Below, in pieces: positions 1 to 8,365 of a stretch of DNA of 64,000 nt (position 1 is its first letter; the number at the start of each line of letters is the position of its first letter). The stretch comes from Solidesulfovibrio fructosivorans JJ]. GTDB lineage: Bacteria; Desulfobacterota; Desulfovibrionia; Desulfovibrionales; Desulfovibrionaceae. Below the pieces are notes generated by a model. That model ran no database searches. It saw only the letters and a program-made list of their open reading frames with translations, and was not told the origin of the DNA. The translations under genes were made by a program, and so were the position numbers. The stretch lies in NCBI RefSeq assembly GCF_000179555.1, contig NZ_AECZ01000008.1, forward strand, positions 1 to 64,000, read 5' to 3'.

Positions 1-141
1 GCTTGCGGGCGGCGCGGTGTGCGCGGCGGCCGGCGTATCGTTTAACGAACGTTCCTTGAGCGTATCCTGGGCCGCGGCTGCGGCGGCCAGGACGAAAACG
101 CAGCCCACGGCCAAAACTATCGTCGCGGCAAAGCGTTGCAT
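1..141 (-). CDS. Secreted protein, N-terminal fragment (runs off left edge)
   Basis: Reading leftward from an ATG at 141-139 the frame stays open to the edge of the window (47 codons). The first residues are a typical signal peptide: MQRF, a hydrophobic core rich in Val/Leu/Ala, then an AAAQD-like cleavage region. After it comes a polar stretch with Ala and Pro. A strong Shine-Dalgarno sequence (GGAGGGAAAT) lies just upstream. The start ATG shares one base with the TAA of the SGNH gene (TAATG), so translation of the two is probably coupled and the product probably acts in the periplasm or is exported. Function cannot be told from 47 residues. Confidence 0.7.
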   Translation of the reverse strand, partial: MQRFAATIVLAVGCVFVLAAAAAAQDTLKERSLNDTPAAAHTAPPAS

Positions 142-1229
142 TATTTCCCTCCGTCGGTCGTGGCGGGCATGGCGGAAAAGCTATCGCGGATGGCCGGCAG
201 CATGGCCGCCGCGATGCCCTCGCGCCCGGCATCGGTGTTATGCACGCCGTCGGCCGTGTAGGCCGGGGCGTTACGCCCGCACAGGGCGTTGCGCAGGTTC
301 ACGAAATAGGGTTTGCCGGCAAGGGCCTTCTCCAACGCGGCGTAAACGGTCATGAAGTTGTCGCGCACGTGGGGAAAGGTCTTGCGGCCAAGGATCGTCT
401 TTTTCTCGCTGGCCGCCACGGCGGCGTTTTCGCCAGGGCATGTCTCGACCCAGTAGAGCGGCTGCAGGAAAAGCAGGAACCGCGCGCCGTAGGCCGCGCA
501 CACCTTGTCAGCGAAGTCGTAGCGCTTGACCGTCAGGTCCACGAACTTGGCCAGCTCCGGCGAATGCGGGTCCACCGGCTTGGCGGTGTAGAGGAGCTTT
601 TGCAGCAGTTCCCGGGTAAACGAGGCGTAGTAGGCGGCGTTAAGGGGCTTGAGGATGCCGTAGCCGGCCTTGTAGTAGCTTTCGATGACGCCCTGCACCC
701 GCTCGCGGCCCTCATGGGCATAGGGCGTTTTTTGCACGGCAAAGTAGTTGGCGTCGTTGGCCCCGTCGTAAAAGACCACGAGCTGGGGCCGGATGGGATA
801 CTCGATGAGCTGCTTCTCGAGGTATTTGACCTCGAGAAGGGAATTGAAGGAATTGACCCCAAAATTGAAGCAGTTGTAGGCGTAGGGCTTGCCCGTGGCA
901 TTGAGCGTCTTGGCGAGCAGGCTCGGGATGGAATGCTGGTAGGGCGCGGCGCTGGCCCGCATGGTGGAGCCGCCGAAAAACCAGATGACGCGCGAGAGCT
1001 CGGGATGGTTCTCGACATAGCCGGTATTGGCCGTGGGCCAGATGCCGTTTCCCATGAGGAACAGGGCGTAGGGATCGTAGACGGCCTTGGGACCCTCGCG
1101 CAGGTTGCCGTAGATGACCCAGTTGGTGGTGGTGATGACGGCAAACGACAGCACTTCCAGGCACAGGACGGCGATGACGCCCCATTTGACGGTTTTCCAC
1201 AGGGCGGAGAAAAAGCGTTTCAAGGCCAA
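141..1229 (-). CDS. SGNH/GDSL-family hydrolase-like protein, membrane anchored
   Basis: The protein has 362 residues. An N-terminal hydrophobic segment (about residues 14-35) would anchor it in the inner membrane. SGNH blocks can be seen in order: FFGGSTM (block I, candidate nucleophile Ser), NFGVNSF (block II Gly), YDGANDA (block III Asn) and DGVHNTDAG (block V Asp and His). Such enzymes hydrolyse esters; membrane-anchored forms often trim or add acetyl groups on cell-surface polysaccharides, but the substrate here is unknown. The start is TTG, chosen because AAAGGA lies four bases upstream and the hydrophobic segment follows directly. It lies 21 bases after the AMIN-domain gene and overlaps the next secreted protein by one base, so the cluster is probably one transcript. 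Confidence 0.75.
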   Translation of the reverse strand: MALKRFFSALWKTVKWGVIAVLCLEVLSFAVITTTNWVIYGNLREGPKAVYDPYALFLMGNGIWPTANTGYVENHPELSRVIWFFGGSTMRASAAPYQHSIPSLLAKTLNATGKPYAYNCFNFGVNSFNSLLEVKYLEKQLIEYPIRPQLVVFYDGANDANYFAVQKTPYAHEGRERVQGVIESYYKAGYGILKPLNAAYYASFTRELLQKLLYTAKPVDPHSPELAKFVDLTVKRYDFADKVCAAYGARFLLFLQPLYWVETCPGENAAVAASEKKTILGRKTFPHVRDNFMTVYAALEKALAGKPYFVNLRNALCGRNAPAYTADGVHNTDAGREGIAAAMLPAIRDSFSAMPATTDGGK

Positions 1230-1250
1230 AGGTTCCTTTGCCGCTCGGGA

Positions 1251-1955
1251 TTATTTGGGGATGCGCAGGACCACGCCCTCGGGCGACCGGGACACCGTCG
1301 GCGCGCCGCGAAGCCGGGCCGGCGCGTCCGGGGCCATGTCGAGCACCACCCGGAACAGGTCCTTGTGCCGGCCGATACGGATGCGGCGGATGAAGTCGCC
1401 GCCCGTGTCGCTCGCCGACGCCCCGTGGTAGTCCCATAAGCCGGCGATATCGAGCACCATGCGTGGCGGATTGGTCAAAAACATCTTGGTGTAGCTCGCC
1501 GGCGGCTTGGTCGTCTGGATGGCAAGCTCGTAGACCCCGGGCTTTTCCTCGCCGATGACGCGAATGACCCGACCCACGGCGGCCGTTGCCTTGGCCGGGG
1601 CCGGAGCCGGCTTGGCTTCGGGCTTGGCCTTGGCGGCAACCGGCTTGGCTTTGGGCGCGGCGGCCGGTTTGCCGGCCGGGGCTTCGGGCTTGGCCTCAGG
1701 CTTGGCTTTGGTTTCGGGCTTGACGCCGGTCCCGTTTTTTTCCTTGGCCGGCTTGGCCGCCGCATGGGAGGGCTTCTCCTCGGCCTTGGCCGGCGCGCCC
1801 GATTCGGGCGCGGGGGGGGTAGCGGGCGGCGTCTGGGCCGCCTCGGGAGCCGGCGCGGGCTTGGGTTCGGCCGGGGGCCCCGCCTTGGGCGCGGCCGGCG
1901 CGGCCTCGCCGGGCTTCTCCGACGGCGCGGCGTCGCCGGAAATTTCCGCGAACAT
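1251..1955 (-). CDS. AMIN-domain protein, C-terminal part (probably split from the upstream frame)
   Basis: The visible frame encodes a long Ala/Pro/Lys/Glu-rich spacer (about 130 residues with repeated KPEAK/PAPA motifs) and then a folded C-terminal part of about 100 residues. That part resembles the AMIN domain of cell-wall amidases and secretins, which binds the periplasmic wall: alternating beta-strand patterns such as VYELAIQT, RMVLDIAGLW and FRVVLDMA. The given start is the first ATG after the suspected shift; the frame itself is open up to 2060. No signal or membrane segment precedes it in this frame, so on its own the protein would stay in the cytoplasm, where an AMIN domain makes no sense. 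The missing membrane anchor is in the overlapping frame at 1969-2367. I think one gene of about 370 codons has been split at the six-base G run at 1973-1978. Confidence 0.6.
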   Translation of the reverse strand: MFAEISGDAAPSEKPGEAAPAAPKAGPPAEPKPAPAPEAAQTPPATPPAPESGAPAKAEEKPSHAAAKPAKEKNGTGVKPETKAKPEAKPEAPAGKPAAAPKAKPVAAKAKPEAKPAPAPAKATAAVGRVIRVIGEEKPGVYELAIQTTKPPASYTKMFLTNPPRMVLDIAGLWDYHGASASDTGGDFIRRIRIGRHKDLFRVVLDMAPDAPARLRGAPTVSRSPEGVVLRIPK

Positions 1956-1968
1956 CTTCTCCAGGGTT

Positions 1969-2367
1969 TCATCCCCCCGGCGCGGCGGGAGCCGCCGGTT
2001 TGGCGGCGTCTTGCGGCGCGGAGGCCGCGTGTTGCGGTGCCTTCTCATCCGGGACGGCATCCTTTGCCACGGCGACCGGTCCGGCTGGCGGCGTGGTGGA
2101 TTGCGTCACGACCGGAGCCGGCGGCGCGGACGGCGCGGGCTGGGCCGATTGCACGGGAGCGGCGGCGGGCACGGGGACAGGGGCCGACACGGCGGCCGGG
2201 GCTGGCGGAGCCGGCGTGGCGGCGGTTGGGGCCGGGGCGATGGCCACCGGTTCCTTGCCGCCGGAAAAAAGGCCCGGACGTTTGAGGATGGCCAAGCCCA
2301 AGACCACGGTCGCGGCCAGCGCCACCGCGCCAATGATGATCATTTTGTCGCCGCGCGTCAGTGCCAT
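1969..2367 (-). CDS. Membrane anchor with Ala/Pro-rich tail, N-terminal part of the split AMIN protein
   Basis: The 132-residue frame starts with MALTRGDKM and one hydrophobic helix (about residues 10-28), followed only by Ala/Pro/Val-rich linker. It ends abruptly in PAAPGG at a TGA that overlaps a run of six G. A strong Shine-Dalgarno (GGAGGAGAGGAG) precedes the ATG. Its linker composition continues without a break in the next frame. Removing one G from the run at 1973-1978 (plus-strand C run) would join this anchor to the AMIN-domain frame ending at 1251. The joined protein would be a type II membrane protein with a periplasmic AMIN domain, which fits the neighbouring envelope genes. A sequencing slip, a true mutation, or programmed slippage would all look the same here. 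Confidence 0.6.
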   Translation of the reverse strand: MALTRGDKMIIIGAVALAATVVLGLAILKRPGLFSGGKEPVAIAPAPTAATPAPPAPAAVSAPVPVPAAAPVQSAQPAPSAPPAPVVTQSTTPPAGPVAVAKDAVPDEKAPQHAASAPQDAAKPAAPAAPGG

Positions 2368-2531
2368 GCTCCTCTCCTCCCCTTGCTCGGGTCCAATACC
2401 CTGCCCTCAATTCGGCGGCAACGCTACCCGAGCTTGCCCGATCCCTCAAGAGGGAAGCCGGCCGGATGCGCGCCTCATACGTTGACAAGATATGGACTTT
2501 TCGTATTTCGTCTTCAAAACGGGAGGCAGGC

Positions 2532-2768
2532 ATGCAAAACAAGGTCCGTTCGGTGCGGGTCCCGCCCGAAATCGAAACCCTCGACCTGTCGGCCCTGATA
2601 AAGGAATGCGCCCGGCATCTGCGCGATCTGGAATCGGCCAGCCTGCTCAAGGCGCAGGGCAACCCCGAGGCGGCCGAGGCGCTGGTGCGCGCCCGGCAGG
2701 CCGACCTCGGCCAACGCGTCGGCCGGCTCGTCTGGGAAGCCGGCAAGCGCGGCCAGGAGCGGAAATAA
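2532..2768 (+). CDS. Small conserved-looking protein of unknown function (78 aa)
   Basis: The frame is open further upstream, but I start at the ATG preceded by GGGAGGCAGG, giving MQNKVRSVRVPPEIE and 78 residues. It is charged, without membrane or signal segment, and predicted mostly helical (ECARHLRDLESASLLKAQ). I recognise no family. It stands alone between the divergently read AMIN gene and a periplasmic protein read in the same direction 77 bases later. Codon use matches its neighbours, which supports a real gene. Confidence 0.55.
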   Translation: MQNKVRSVRVPPEIETLDLSALIKECARHLRDLESASLLKAQGNPEAAEALVRARQADLGQRVGRLVWEAGKRGQERK

Positions 2769-2845
2769 GGGCCCCTTGCTCCCGCGCGCGTCCGGGGATA
2801 GGACGGCCCTGCCTTCCTTTGCAACGCCTTCCGGGAGCCAAGCCC

Positions 2846-3391
2846 ATGCCACGATTTTCCGTCCTGCCGCTATGCGCCGTTCTGGCGGCCCTCGTCGCGA
2901 ATACGCCCGCCACGGCCGGCGTCACCCTGGAGGGCGACACCTGCCGGCAAGTCTTCGACAACCCGCGCGCGGAGAAGATCAACTGCCGCACCGGGTTCCG
3001 GCTGGACCCCGCCACCAGGGGCAAGCTCGAATCCAGCACCTTCGGCTTTTTGACAGATTTGACCTGCGCCGCGAATCTCACCGCCACCCGCTCCGAGGTC
3101 GTCGCCCGGGTCCATGCCGGCGGGGACGTGGCCCTGCCCCAACAGGAAATCCGCTGCCGGCTCTATTCCGGCTCCGACCCGGTCAACGTGCGGTTCCACC
3201 TGGCCCCGGTGGTGCGCATCGACAAAAAAAGCCGGCGGGCCGTGGACGCGCGCCTGGGCGTGCGCGACGTCACGGGCATCCCCGAGCCTCTGGCCACGGC
3301 CGTGGCCCAATTCCTCAACAGCGAGCCGACCCTGCGCAAAAGCCTGATCGCCGCCGCCAACCAGATCATCCCCAATCTGCCAGGAAAGTAA
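2846..3391 (+). CDS. Periplasmic protein of unknown function (181 aa)
   Basis: The ATG chosen lies after CCGGGAGCC and begins a clear signal peptide (MPRFSVLPLC, hydrophobic core, cleavage near ATAG). The mature part has about six Cys residues (DTCRQ, KINCRT, LTCAAN, IRCRLY among them), which could form disulfides in the periplasm, and an alternating strand-like pattern. The C-terminal 40 residues look helical (TAVAQFLNSEPTLRKSL). I do not recognise a family. It converges on the small gene ending at 3412 with only 20 bases between, leaving no room for a separate terminator. Confidence 0.6.
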   Translation: MPRFSVLPLCAVLAALVANTPATAGVTLEGDTCRQVFDNPRAEKINCRTGFRLDPATRGKLESSTFGFLTDLTCAANLTATRSEVVARVHAGGDVALPQQEIRCRLYSGSDPVNVRFHLAPVVRIDKKSRRAVDARLGVRDVTGIPEPLATAVAQFLNSEPTLRKSLIAAANQIIPNLPGK

Positions 3392-3411
3392 CCCCGGCCG
3401 GCCCGGCGGCC

Positions 3412-3648
3412 TCACTCCGCGTCCAGTTGCCTGGCCAGCGCGGCGACGGCCTCTTCCTTCTCCTCTGGGGACAAGCGGGCATCGGCGCGGATCATGGCCA
3501 TACGCGCCTCGAGAAAGGCGCGCCGCGTCGCCGCGTCCACGGGATTCCCGGCGGTTATACGGGCGAACGCTTCCCGCCGGTCCTCCCGTGGGGACAATTC
3601 CCGGGGCCTCCCGGGCGGCTTGTCGTCCGGCTTGCCTGTTTCGGCCAT
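3412..3648 (-). CDS. Small protein sharing a domain with the next gene upstream (78 aa)
   Basis: The 78 residues are charged and helical. From residue 18 on they match residues 16-75 of the neighbouring 308-residue protein: both read EDR, then an aromatic/Ile segment, then NPV, then ATRRAF or ATRAF, a Met, a D-x-x-LS turn and a final helix ending LARQL or LAMKL. This small gene is therefore a stand-alone copy of the N-terminal domain of its neighbour, most likely by local duplication. Shine-Dalgarno GGGGAGAGGGG is just upstream. There is no signal peptide. Function unknown. Confidence 0.6.
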   Translation of the reverse strand: MAETGKPDDKPPGRPRELSPREDRREAFARITAGNPVDAATRRAFLEARMAMIRADARLSPEEKEEAVAALARQLDAE

Positions 3649-3724
3649 ACCCCTCTCCCCGGCGGCGACCGACGATGGCCGGCCGCCGCCTTTTTACCTC
3701 TCCTTATGCCCTAGCCGGCATGCG

Positions 3725-4651
3725 TCAACTTTTGACCGCCCACGAGGACTGCGGATCGATGAAGTCCAGGCTGAAGCCCTTGTCATCCTCGCGGACCGTG
3801 GCCTCATCGGCGGAGAGCAGGCCGAGCTTTCCCCAGGTACCGGAAGAATCCTGGCCGGCCAGTTCGGTGATGAAGACCCCCATCAGCGAGGTGCCTTTGT
3901 AGCTGTCCTGGAAGGTTTCCACGATGGGCCCCCAGGAGCCGACCCAACCCGTCTTCTGCTCCGTCTCGGTCGCGGCATAATCATAGGAATAGACCAGATC
4001 GTAGCCCTGGCGATTGATATTGAAGAGGCTGACCGTGTTGCGCCACGTCCCCGTTTGCACCTGGGCGGTGACGTTCTCCACGGCAATCCCGGGATAGCGA
4101 ACGCCACCGATGACGACCGTCACGAAATAATCCTGAAGGTTGGCATAGGGAATATTGAGCTGCCAGTGCTTGTCGCCCGGCTGCGCCCAGTCAAAGGCCA
4201 TGAAGCTCATTTGATTTTGTGCGTAGTAGCAAACAAGGGCTTCCACACCGCGGGAGGCGCGGTTGGTCGCGGTCAGATAGAGCCAGGTGTTCACATTTCC
4301 GCCCGCCGTGGCCGGGCATATATAATCGAATTGCAGTTTCGTGCCCAGATTATAGGCGCTTTTGAAGGCGCTCGTATAGAACATGCCATACCCCACGCCG
4401 CCCGGAACGGGCTGATCGGTCACGGCCGCCTTGCCCAGCTTCATGGCCAGGGACTCATGGGCCGCTTTTTTTTGCGCGTCGCTGAGCGCGGGATCGGAGG
4501 CCAGCATCTGGAACCGGTTGGCGATGAAAGCCCGGGTGGCTTCTTCCGGGACCGGATTCGCCTTGCTGATTTCCTTGAAATACTCGGTACGATCTTCAAG
4601 AGGGGCAAGGGACGGATCGCCCGGCAAGGGGTGGGAAGCTTTCTGCGACAT
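3725..4651 (-). CDS. Unknown two-part protein: helical N-terminal domain plus beta-rich C-terminal domain (308 aa)
   Basis: Residues 16-75 are a helical domain shared with the 78-residue protein downstream. From about residue 85 the composition changes to Gly, aromatic and beta-branched residues (for example GVGYGMFYTSAF, NVNTWLYLTATN, GSWGPIVETF). This suggests a beta-sandwich such as a carbohydrate-binding or lectin-like fold, but I cannot name the family. No signal peptide is visible. A good Shine-Dalgarno (AAGGAGAATT) precedes the ATG. The upstream gap of about 190 bases is the most AT-rich stretch of this part of the window and probably holds its promoter. Confidence 0.6.
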   Translation of the reverse strand: MSQKASHPLPGDPSLAPLEDRTEYFKEISKANPVPEEATRAFIANRFQMLASDPALSDAQKKAAHESLAMKLGKAAVTDQPVPGGVGYGMFYTSAFKSAYNLGTKLQFDYICPATAGGNVNTWLYLTATNRASRGVEALVCYYAQNQMSFMAFDWAQPGDKHWQLNIPYANLQDYFVTVVIGGVRYPGIAVENVTAQVQTGTWRNTVSLFNINRQGYDLVYSYDYAATETEQKTGWVGSWGPIVETFQDSYKGTSLMGVFITELAGQDSSGTWGKLGLLSADEATVREDDKGFSLDFIDPQSSWAVKS

Positions 4652-4842
4652 GCCAATTCTCCTTCGATTGGTTTCGAGGCCCGTTCCTTTTTACGATGAC
4701 AAACGAAAACGCGGTCGCGCGAAAAAGGGTACCCGGAAAAAGCATGTCACAATATAAGATATTATTTCAAGAAATATATCATATCATCTATAAAACTTTC
4801 CAGCCATCCCTCCCTTGCGGACCGTAATCCACTCTTCCAAAT
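4652..4842 (-). promoter_or_regulatory. AT-rich promoter region with a quasi-palindrome
   Basis: No gene is seen here. The core at about 4745-4800 is strikingly AT-rich for this genome. At 4758-4780 it holds a near-palindrome, GATATTATTTC-AA-GAAATATATC, with one base missing in the right arm. It lies upstream of the 308-residue unknown protein on the minus strand and could bind a repressor or activator. I could not fix a convincing -35/-10 pair. Confidence 0.35.
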
Positions 4843-4878
4843 AAAAAAGGCCGCGGGCGGATACCCGCGGCCCTTTTT
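4843..4878 (-). terminator. Rho-independent terminator after hisG (works on both strands)
   Basis: A perfect nine-base-pair stem (GGCCGCGGG / CCCGCGGCC, loop 4858-4863) is flanked by six A on the left and five T on the right. On the minus strand it forms a classic hairpin plus U-run 29 bases after the hisG stop. Confidence 0.9.
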
Positions 4879-4906
4879 CGGCATGGCGACGGAAACGCTG
4901 ATGCGC

Positions 4907-5788
4907 CTAGATCACCTTATTGAGCGCGTATTCGATGATGCCCTCGGCGCCCAGGTCGTGGAGCTTGGGGATCAGGTCGCGCACGGTGCCCTCGGCCACC
5001 ACGATTTCGATGGACAACCAGTCCTTGTTGTAAAGGTTGGCCACCGTCGGCGAGGTAAGGCTCGGCAGAAGCGCCATGATGTCGGGCATCTTTTCCTCGG
5101 GCACGTTCATCTTGAGCCCGACGAGGCCCTCGGCGCACAGCGCGCCCTGGAGCAGCATGTTGATGACCTCGATCTTGCGGCGCTTGAACGGGTCTTCCCA
5201 GGCTTTCTTGTTGGCGATCAGCTGGGTGTTGGTCAAAAGCAGCTCGGAGATGATGCGCAGGCCATGGGCCTTGATCGTGGTGCCGGTCTCGGTGACTTCC
5301 ACGATGGCGTCGGCCAGCCCCTCGACCACCTTGGCCTCGGTCGCGCCCCAGGAAAATTCCACATCCACGGGCACGCCCGCGCCGGCGAAATACTTCTTGG
5401 TGAAATTGACGAGCTCCGTGGCGATCTTCTTGCCGGCCAGGTCCTCGGGACGCTTGTAGGGGGCGTCGGCGGCCACGGCCAGGACCCAGCGGGCCGGACG
5501 GTTGCTGACCTTGGAGTAGACGAGGTCGGAAACGACCACCACGTCGGACTCGTTTTCGAGGATCCAGTCCTTGCCGGTCAGGCCGCAGTCAAGGGTGCCG
5601 GATTCGACGTAGCGGGACATCTCCTGGGCGCGGCACATGGAGCAAGTCAGCTCCGGATCGTTGATTTCGGGGAAATAATTGCGGTGATGCATCCGGATCT
5701 TCCATCCGGATTTCTCGAACAGCGCGATGGTGGCGTCCTGGAGGGAGCCTTTGGGAATGCCGAGTTTGAGGATGTTGTTGGCGGACAT
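4907..5788 (-). CDS. hisG: ATP phosphoribosyltransferase, long form
   Basis: It catalyses the first step of histidine synthesis, joining ATP and PRPP. At 293 residues it is the long, self-sufficient HisG type with a C-terminal ACT-like regulatory domain (about residues 215-293), so no HisZ partner is needed. Seen: N-terminal [12 protein letters not shown], the CGLTGKDWI segment and the PRPP-binding loop [13 protein letters not shown] near residue 170. Histidine feedback inhibition is expected through the C-terminal domain. Its ATG follows the TAA of hisI with no base between (TAAATG), so it depends on coupled translation. A strong terminator follows. Confidence 0.97.
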   Translation of the reverse strand: MSANNILKLGIPKGSLQDATIALFEKSGWKIRMHHRNYFPEINDPELTCSMCRAQEMSRYVESGTLDCGLTGKDWILENESDVVVVSDLVYSKVSNRPARWVLAVAADAPYKRPEDLAGKKIATELVNFTKKYFAGAGVPVDVEFSWGATEAKVVEGLADAIVEVTETGTTIKAHGLRIISELLLTNTQLIANKKAWEDPFKRRKIEVINMLLQGALCAEGLVGLKMNVPEEKMPDIMALLPSLTSPTVANLYNKDWLSIEIVVAEGTVRDLIPKLHDLGAEGIIEYALNKVI

Positions 5789-6163
5789 TTATTTATAGAC
5801 CTCCTTGGGATCGAAGACCTTGGGCGAACAGGTGCGCTCGCCGTCGCTTGTGATCTCGGTGTAAAAGCAGGACTTGTAGCCTTCATGGCAGGCCGCGCCG
5901 CCGATCTGCTCCACCAGGACCAGGATGGTGTCGGCGTCGCAGTCCAGGCGCACGGACTTGACCTTCTGGACATGGCCGGACGTGCCGCCCTTGTGCCAGA
6001 GTTTCTGCCGGCTGCGGCTAAAGTAATGCACTTCGCCGGTTTCAAGGGTTTTATCGTAGGCCTCTTCGTTCATGTAGGCCATCATGAGCACCTCGCCGGT
6101 GCAGGCTTCCTGGGCGATGGCGGGGACAAGGCCGCCGCACTTGGCGAAATCGGGTCGTTTCAT
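5789..6163 (-). CDS. hisI: Phosphoribosyl-AMP cyclohydrolase
   Basis: The 124-residue single-domain enzyme opens the adenine ring of phosphoribosyl-AMP, the third step of histidine synthesis. Hallmarks are visible: [21 protein letters not shown], the Asp/Asp metal site in LDCDADT, and the zinc cysteines in [12 protein letters not shown]. The HisE pyrophosphatase domain found fused in enterobacteria is absent and must be encoded elsewhere. It is transcribed ahead of hisG, with start and stop abutting. Its upstream neighbour, vapC, ends 55 bases before it. Confidence 0.97.
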   Translation of the reverse strand: MKRPDFAKCGGLVPAIAQEACTGEVLMMAYMNEEAYDKTLETGEVHYFSRSRQKLWHKGGTSGHVQKVKSVRLDCDADTILVLVEQIGGAACHEGYKSCFYTEITSDGERTCSPKVFDPKEVYK

Positions 6164-6218
6164 GCACTGTTCCTTTAGCGAAACGGCGTTGGAAGAGGGG
6201 GATATCTCTTTTGGAGGG

Positions 6219-6650
6219 TTAAGGCTCTACAAACTGTTGGTCCGAACCGACAAGCGGTTCAAAATGCTTTCTGTTAAACGACAACACCAGTTCCGCACCG
6301 CCCTTTCGCGCGGCGACGACATGCAGCGCATCATAGATGCTGCCACCGCCCCGGCCAATTCGAGCCACCGACTCCATGGCCGCGACATAATCGCGGCAAT
6401 CGAGCGTGATGACGGAACAAACGCCAAGAACGCTTGCCTGGAGAAGCATTGCGGCGCTGCGCGGCGATATGCGCGGCCGCGCCGGATACACCGTCAGCGA
6501 CGCGTATGTTTCCGCCAATCCATGCGCGGCGACAAGCATCTCCAACTCGCCGCGCCGACATTTCAAATACCATGCGAAGGCTCGCTGGTGCTGCGGGTGG
6601 CTTTGCACCAACGCGGCCACCAGGACCGACGTGTCAAAAAGCGCCTTCAT
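6219..6650 (-). CDS. vapC: PIN-domain toxin, VapC family
   Basis: The 143-residue protein has the PIN-domain layout of VapC RNases. There is a first Asp in [11 protein letters not shown], a Glu in GLAETYAS about 40 residues later, an Asp in IYDALHV, and a C-terminal TFN-like turn (LSFNRKHF) where the fourth acidic residue is replaced by Asn, as in many members. The usual target is tRNA or rRNA. It overlaps its antitoxin by four bases (ATGA), the standard toxin-antitoxin arrangement. The last codons lie 55 bases upstream of hisI, with no terminator seen between. Confidence 0.88.
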   Translation of the reverse strand: MKALFDTSVLVAALVQSHPQHQRAFAWYLKCRRGELEMLVAAHGLAETYASLTVYPARPRISPRSAAMLLQASVLGVCSVITLDCRDYVAAMESVARIGRGGGSIYDALHVVAARKGGAELVLSFNRKHFEPLVGSDQQFVEP

Positions 6651-6910
6651 CGCCCCGAGAGCCCGGAAACATCGCGGGTGCGATCCTCGCGCACCCGGTC
6701 AAGCAGCTCCTCGACCGGCCCGACCGTTTCACCCCCGAACACAAGCACTCCGCACTCTTCGACAAGTCCGGATGCCGCATCCAGGGAACGAATCACAATG
6801 GCGCTGTCCTGCCCCTCGACAATGACGCGCGAGCCCGGAGCAAGCCCCATATCCTTCAGGACATCCGCAGGGATGGTCACGCGCCCCTGTTCGTCAAGCG
6901 TCGTTTCCAT
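6647..6910 (-). CDS. vapB: AbrB/SpoVT-type antitoxin of the VapBC pair
   Basis: I start at the ATG following AGGAGGCCGT, giving 87 residues that begin METTLDEQGRVTIPADV. This is the swapped-hairpin AbrB DNA-binding domain (DEQGRVTIP and GLAPGSRVIVEG are typical). The C-terminal half is acidic and would wrap the toxin's active site. Antitoxin and toxin normally repress their own promoter together; a small palindrome lies just upstream. An earlier in-frame ATG at 6940 lacks a ribosome site. Confidence 0.88.
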   Translation of the reverse strand: METTLDEQGRVTIPADVLKDMGLAPGSRVIVEGQDSAIVIRSLDAASGLVEECGVLVFGGETVGPVEELLDRVREDRTRDVSGLSGR

Positions 6911-6933
6911 ACGGCCTCCTCTGGCGCCCATTA

Positions 6934-6946
6934 CGCACATATTGCG
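6934..6946 (-). promoter_or_regulatory. Possible vapBC operator
   Basis: The short inverted repeat CGCA-CATAT-TGCG is centred 30 bases upstream of the vapB start, where an autorepressed promoter would be. This rests only on position and symmetry. Confidence 0.3.
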
Positions 6947-7012
6947 CGAAAAAGGAAGATAACCTTACTCAAACGGCAAATGAGTGACAAGCGCCGCGTG
7001 GCGGGCCGAATT

Positions 7013-8065
7013 TTATGCGTCGCCGCGCCCGGCGCACTCCGCCTCGGCGCGCAACTGCCCGCAGGCCGCCGCGATGTCCGCCCCCTTGCTCTTGCGGATC
7101 GTGGCCGTGATCCCCTTGGCCTTCAAAATCTCCTGGAACGCCGCCACCCGCCCGGCCGCCGGCTGGCGAAACGGCAGCCCCGGCGTGGCATTGTACACGA
7201 TCAGATTCACCTTGGCCTTGACCGTGGAGAGAAGCCGCACCAGTTCCCGCGCATCGGCATCGGCATCGTTGACCCCGTCGAGCAGCAGATACTCGAAGGT
7301 CAGCCGCTCCCGAGGCTTCAGCGGATACTCCCGCAAAATCCCCATAAGCTCGGAAAGCGGCAGCTTGGCCGCCCCGGGCATGATCCGCGCCCGCTTCTCC
7401 TGGGTCGGCGCATGGAGCGACACCGCCAGCGAACACAACCCCGTGCGCCCAAGCTCCAGCAGATTGCGCCGCACCCCGGCCGTGGACACCGTGATGCGCC
7501 GGCCCGAAAAGTCCAGCCCCTGCGGATGATGCAACGCCTCAAGCGTCTTGACCAGATTGTCGTAATTGAGAAGCGGCTCGCCCATGCCCATAAAAACCAG
7601 ATTGCGCAACGCCAGCGCCTCACCCTTGTCCAACAGATACTGCCGCGCCACCAACACCTGCCCCAACATCTCCCCAGGCGTCATGTTGCGCCGAAACCCC
7701 AGCATGCCCGTGGCGCAAAACCCACACCCCATGGCGCAGCCCACCTGGGTCGACAGGCAAGCCGTGTAGTGATCCTTCTCCGGAATCAAAACACACTCCA
7801 CCGCCTCGCCATCCGACAGCCCCAACAAAAACTTCACCGTGCCGTCAGCGCTCTCGCTCACCCGCAATACGTCAGGCCAGGCGATCGTGGCGACTTCCCC
7901 CAGCCGCGACCGCAACGCCTTGGACACGTCCGTCATCCGGCCGATGTCGCGGCATCCCTTCTGCCACAACCATTGCCAGACCTGGCGCGCCCGGTACGGC
8001 GGCTCGCCAAGCGACACGATCAGCGCCTCAAGCTCGTGGAACGTCAGGTCGATCAGGTTCGTCAT
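7013..8065 (-). CDS. rlmN: Dual-specificity RNA methyltransferase RlmN
   Basis: This radical-SAM enzyme methylates C2 of A2503 in 23S rRNA and A37 of some tRNAs. The protein has 350 residues, normal for the family. The radical SAM cluster motif is C-x3-C-x2-C (GCAMGCGFCATG), followed by GEMLGQVL, NLVFMGMGEPL, and ISLHAP-like (VSLHAPTQEKR) segments. The N-terminal helical domain begins MTNLIDLTFHEL. The methyl-carrier Cys is expected near the C-terminus (AACGQL). It stands alone, with a long hairpin-rich gap upstream. Confidence 0.97.
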   Translation of the reverse strand: MTNLIDLTFHELEALIVSLGEPPYRARQVWQWLWQKGCRDIGRMTDVSKALRSRLGEVATIAWPDVLRVSESADGTVKFLLGLSDGEAVECVLIPEKDHYTACLSTQVGCAMGCGFCATGMLGFRRNMTPGEMLGQVLVARQYLLDKGEALALRNLVFMGMGEPLLNYDNLVKTLEALHHPQGLDFSGRRITVSTAGVRRNLLELGRTGLCSLAVSLHAPTQEKRARIMPGAAKLPLSELMGILREYPLKPRERLTFEYLLLDGVNDADADARELVRLLSTVKAKVNLIVYNATPGLPFRQPAAGRVAAFQEILKAKGITATIRKSKGADIAAACGQLRAEAECAGRGDA

Positions 8066-8217
8066 AGCGGTTCTGGCTGTCGGTAACTGTTGAGGCTGGA
8101 GCTGGCGGGGCTCCGCCCCGGACCCCGCCGGGAGGCCACGGGCCCCCCGGGCCCCCCGACTCGGCTTTGGCCGGACGGAAGCGGGATTGGCGCGCGGTCA
8201 GGCGGTTGGGTGAAGAT

Positions 8218-8285
8218 GGCGGCGGAATTTGCCGGGACGCTGCCGCCGCTTTGCGGCAGGCTCGTCCCAAGCAAATTCCGCCGCC
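8218..8285. repeat. Nested palindromic element 1
   Basis: A perfect 15-bp inverted repeat (8218-8232 and 8271-8285; GGCGGCGGAATTTGC and its complement) encloses a second stem GGGACG/CGTCCC and a third TGCCGC/GCGGCA around a six-base loop. As RNA or cruciform DNA it would be one long three-storey hairpin. Confidence 0.75.
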
Positions 8286-8365
8286 ACCACGCCGGTCGCC
8301 CCTTTGGGGCGACATTCAGAAAAAGTATCTTCTTCTTAAATGCGGCGCTTCGCCGCTGGCGCACC

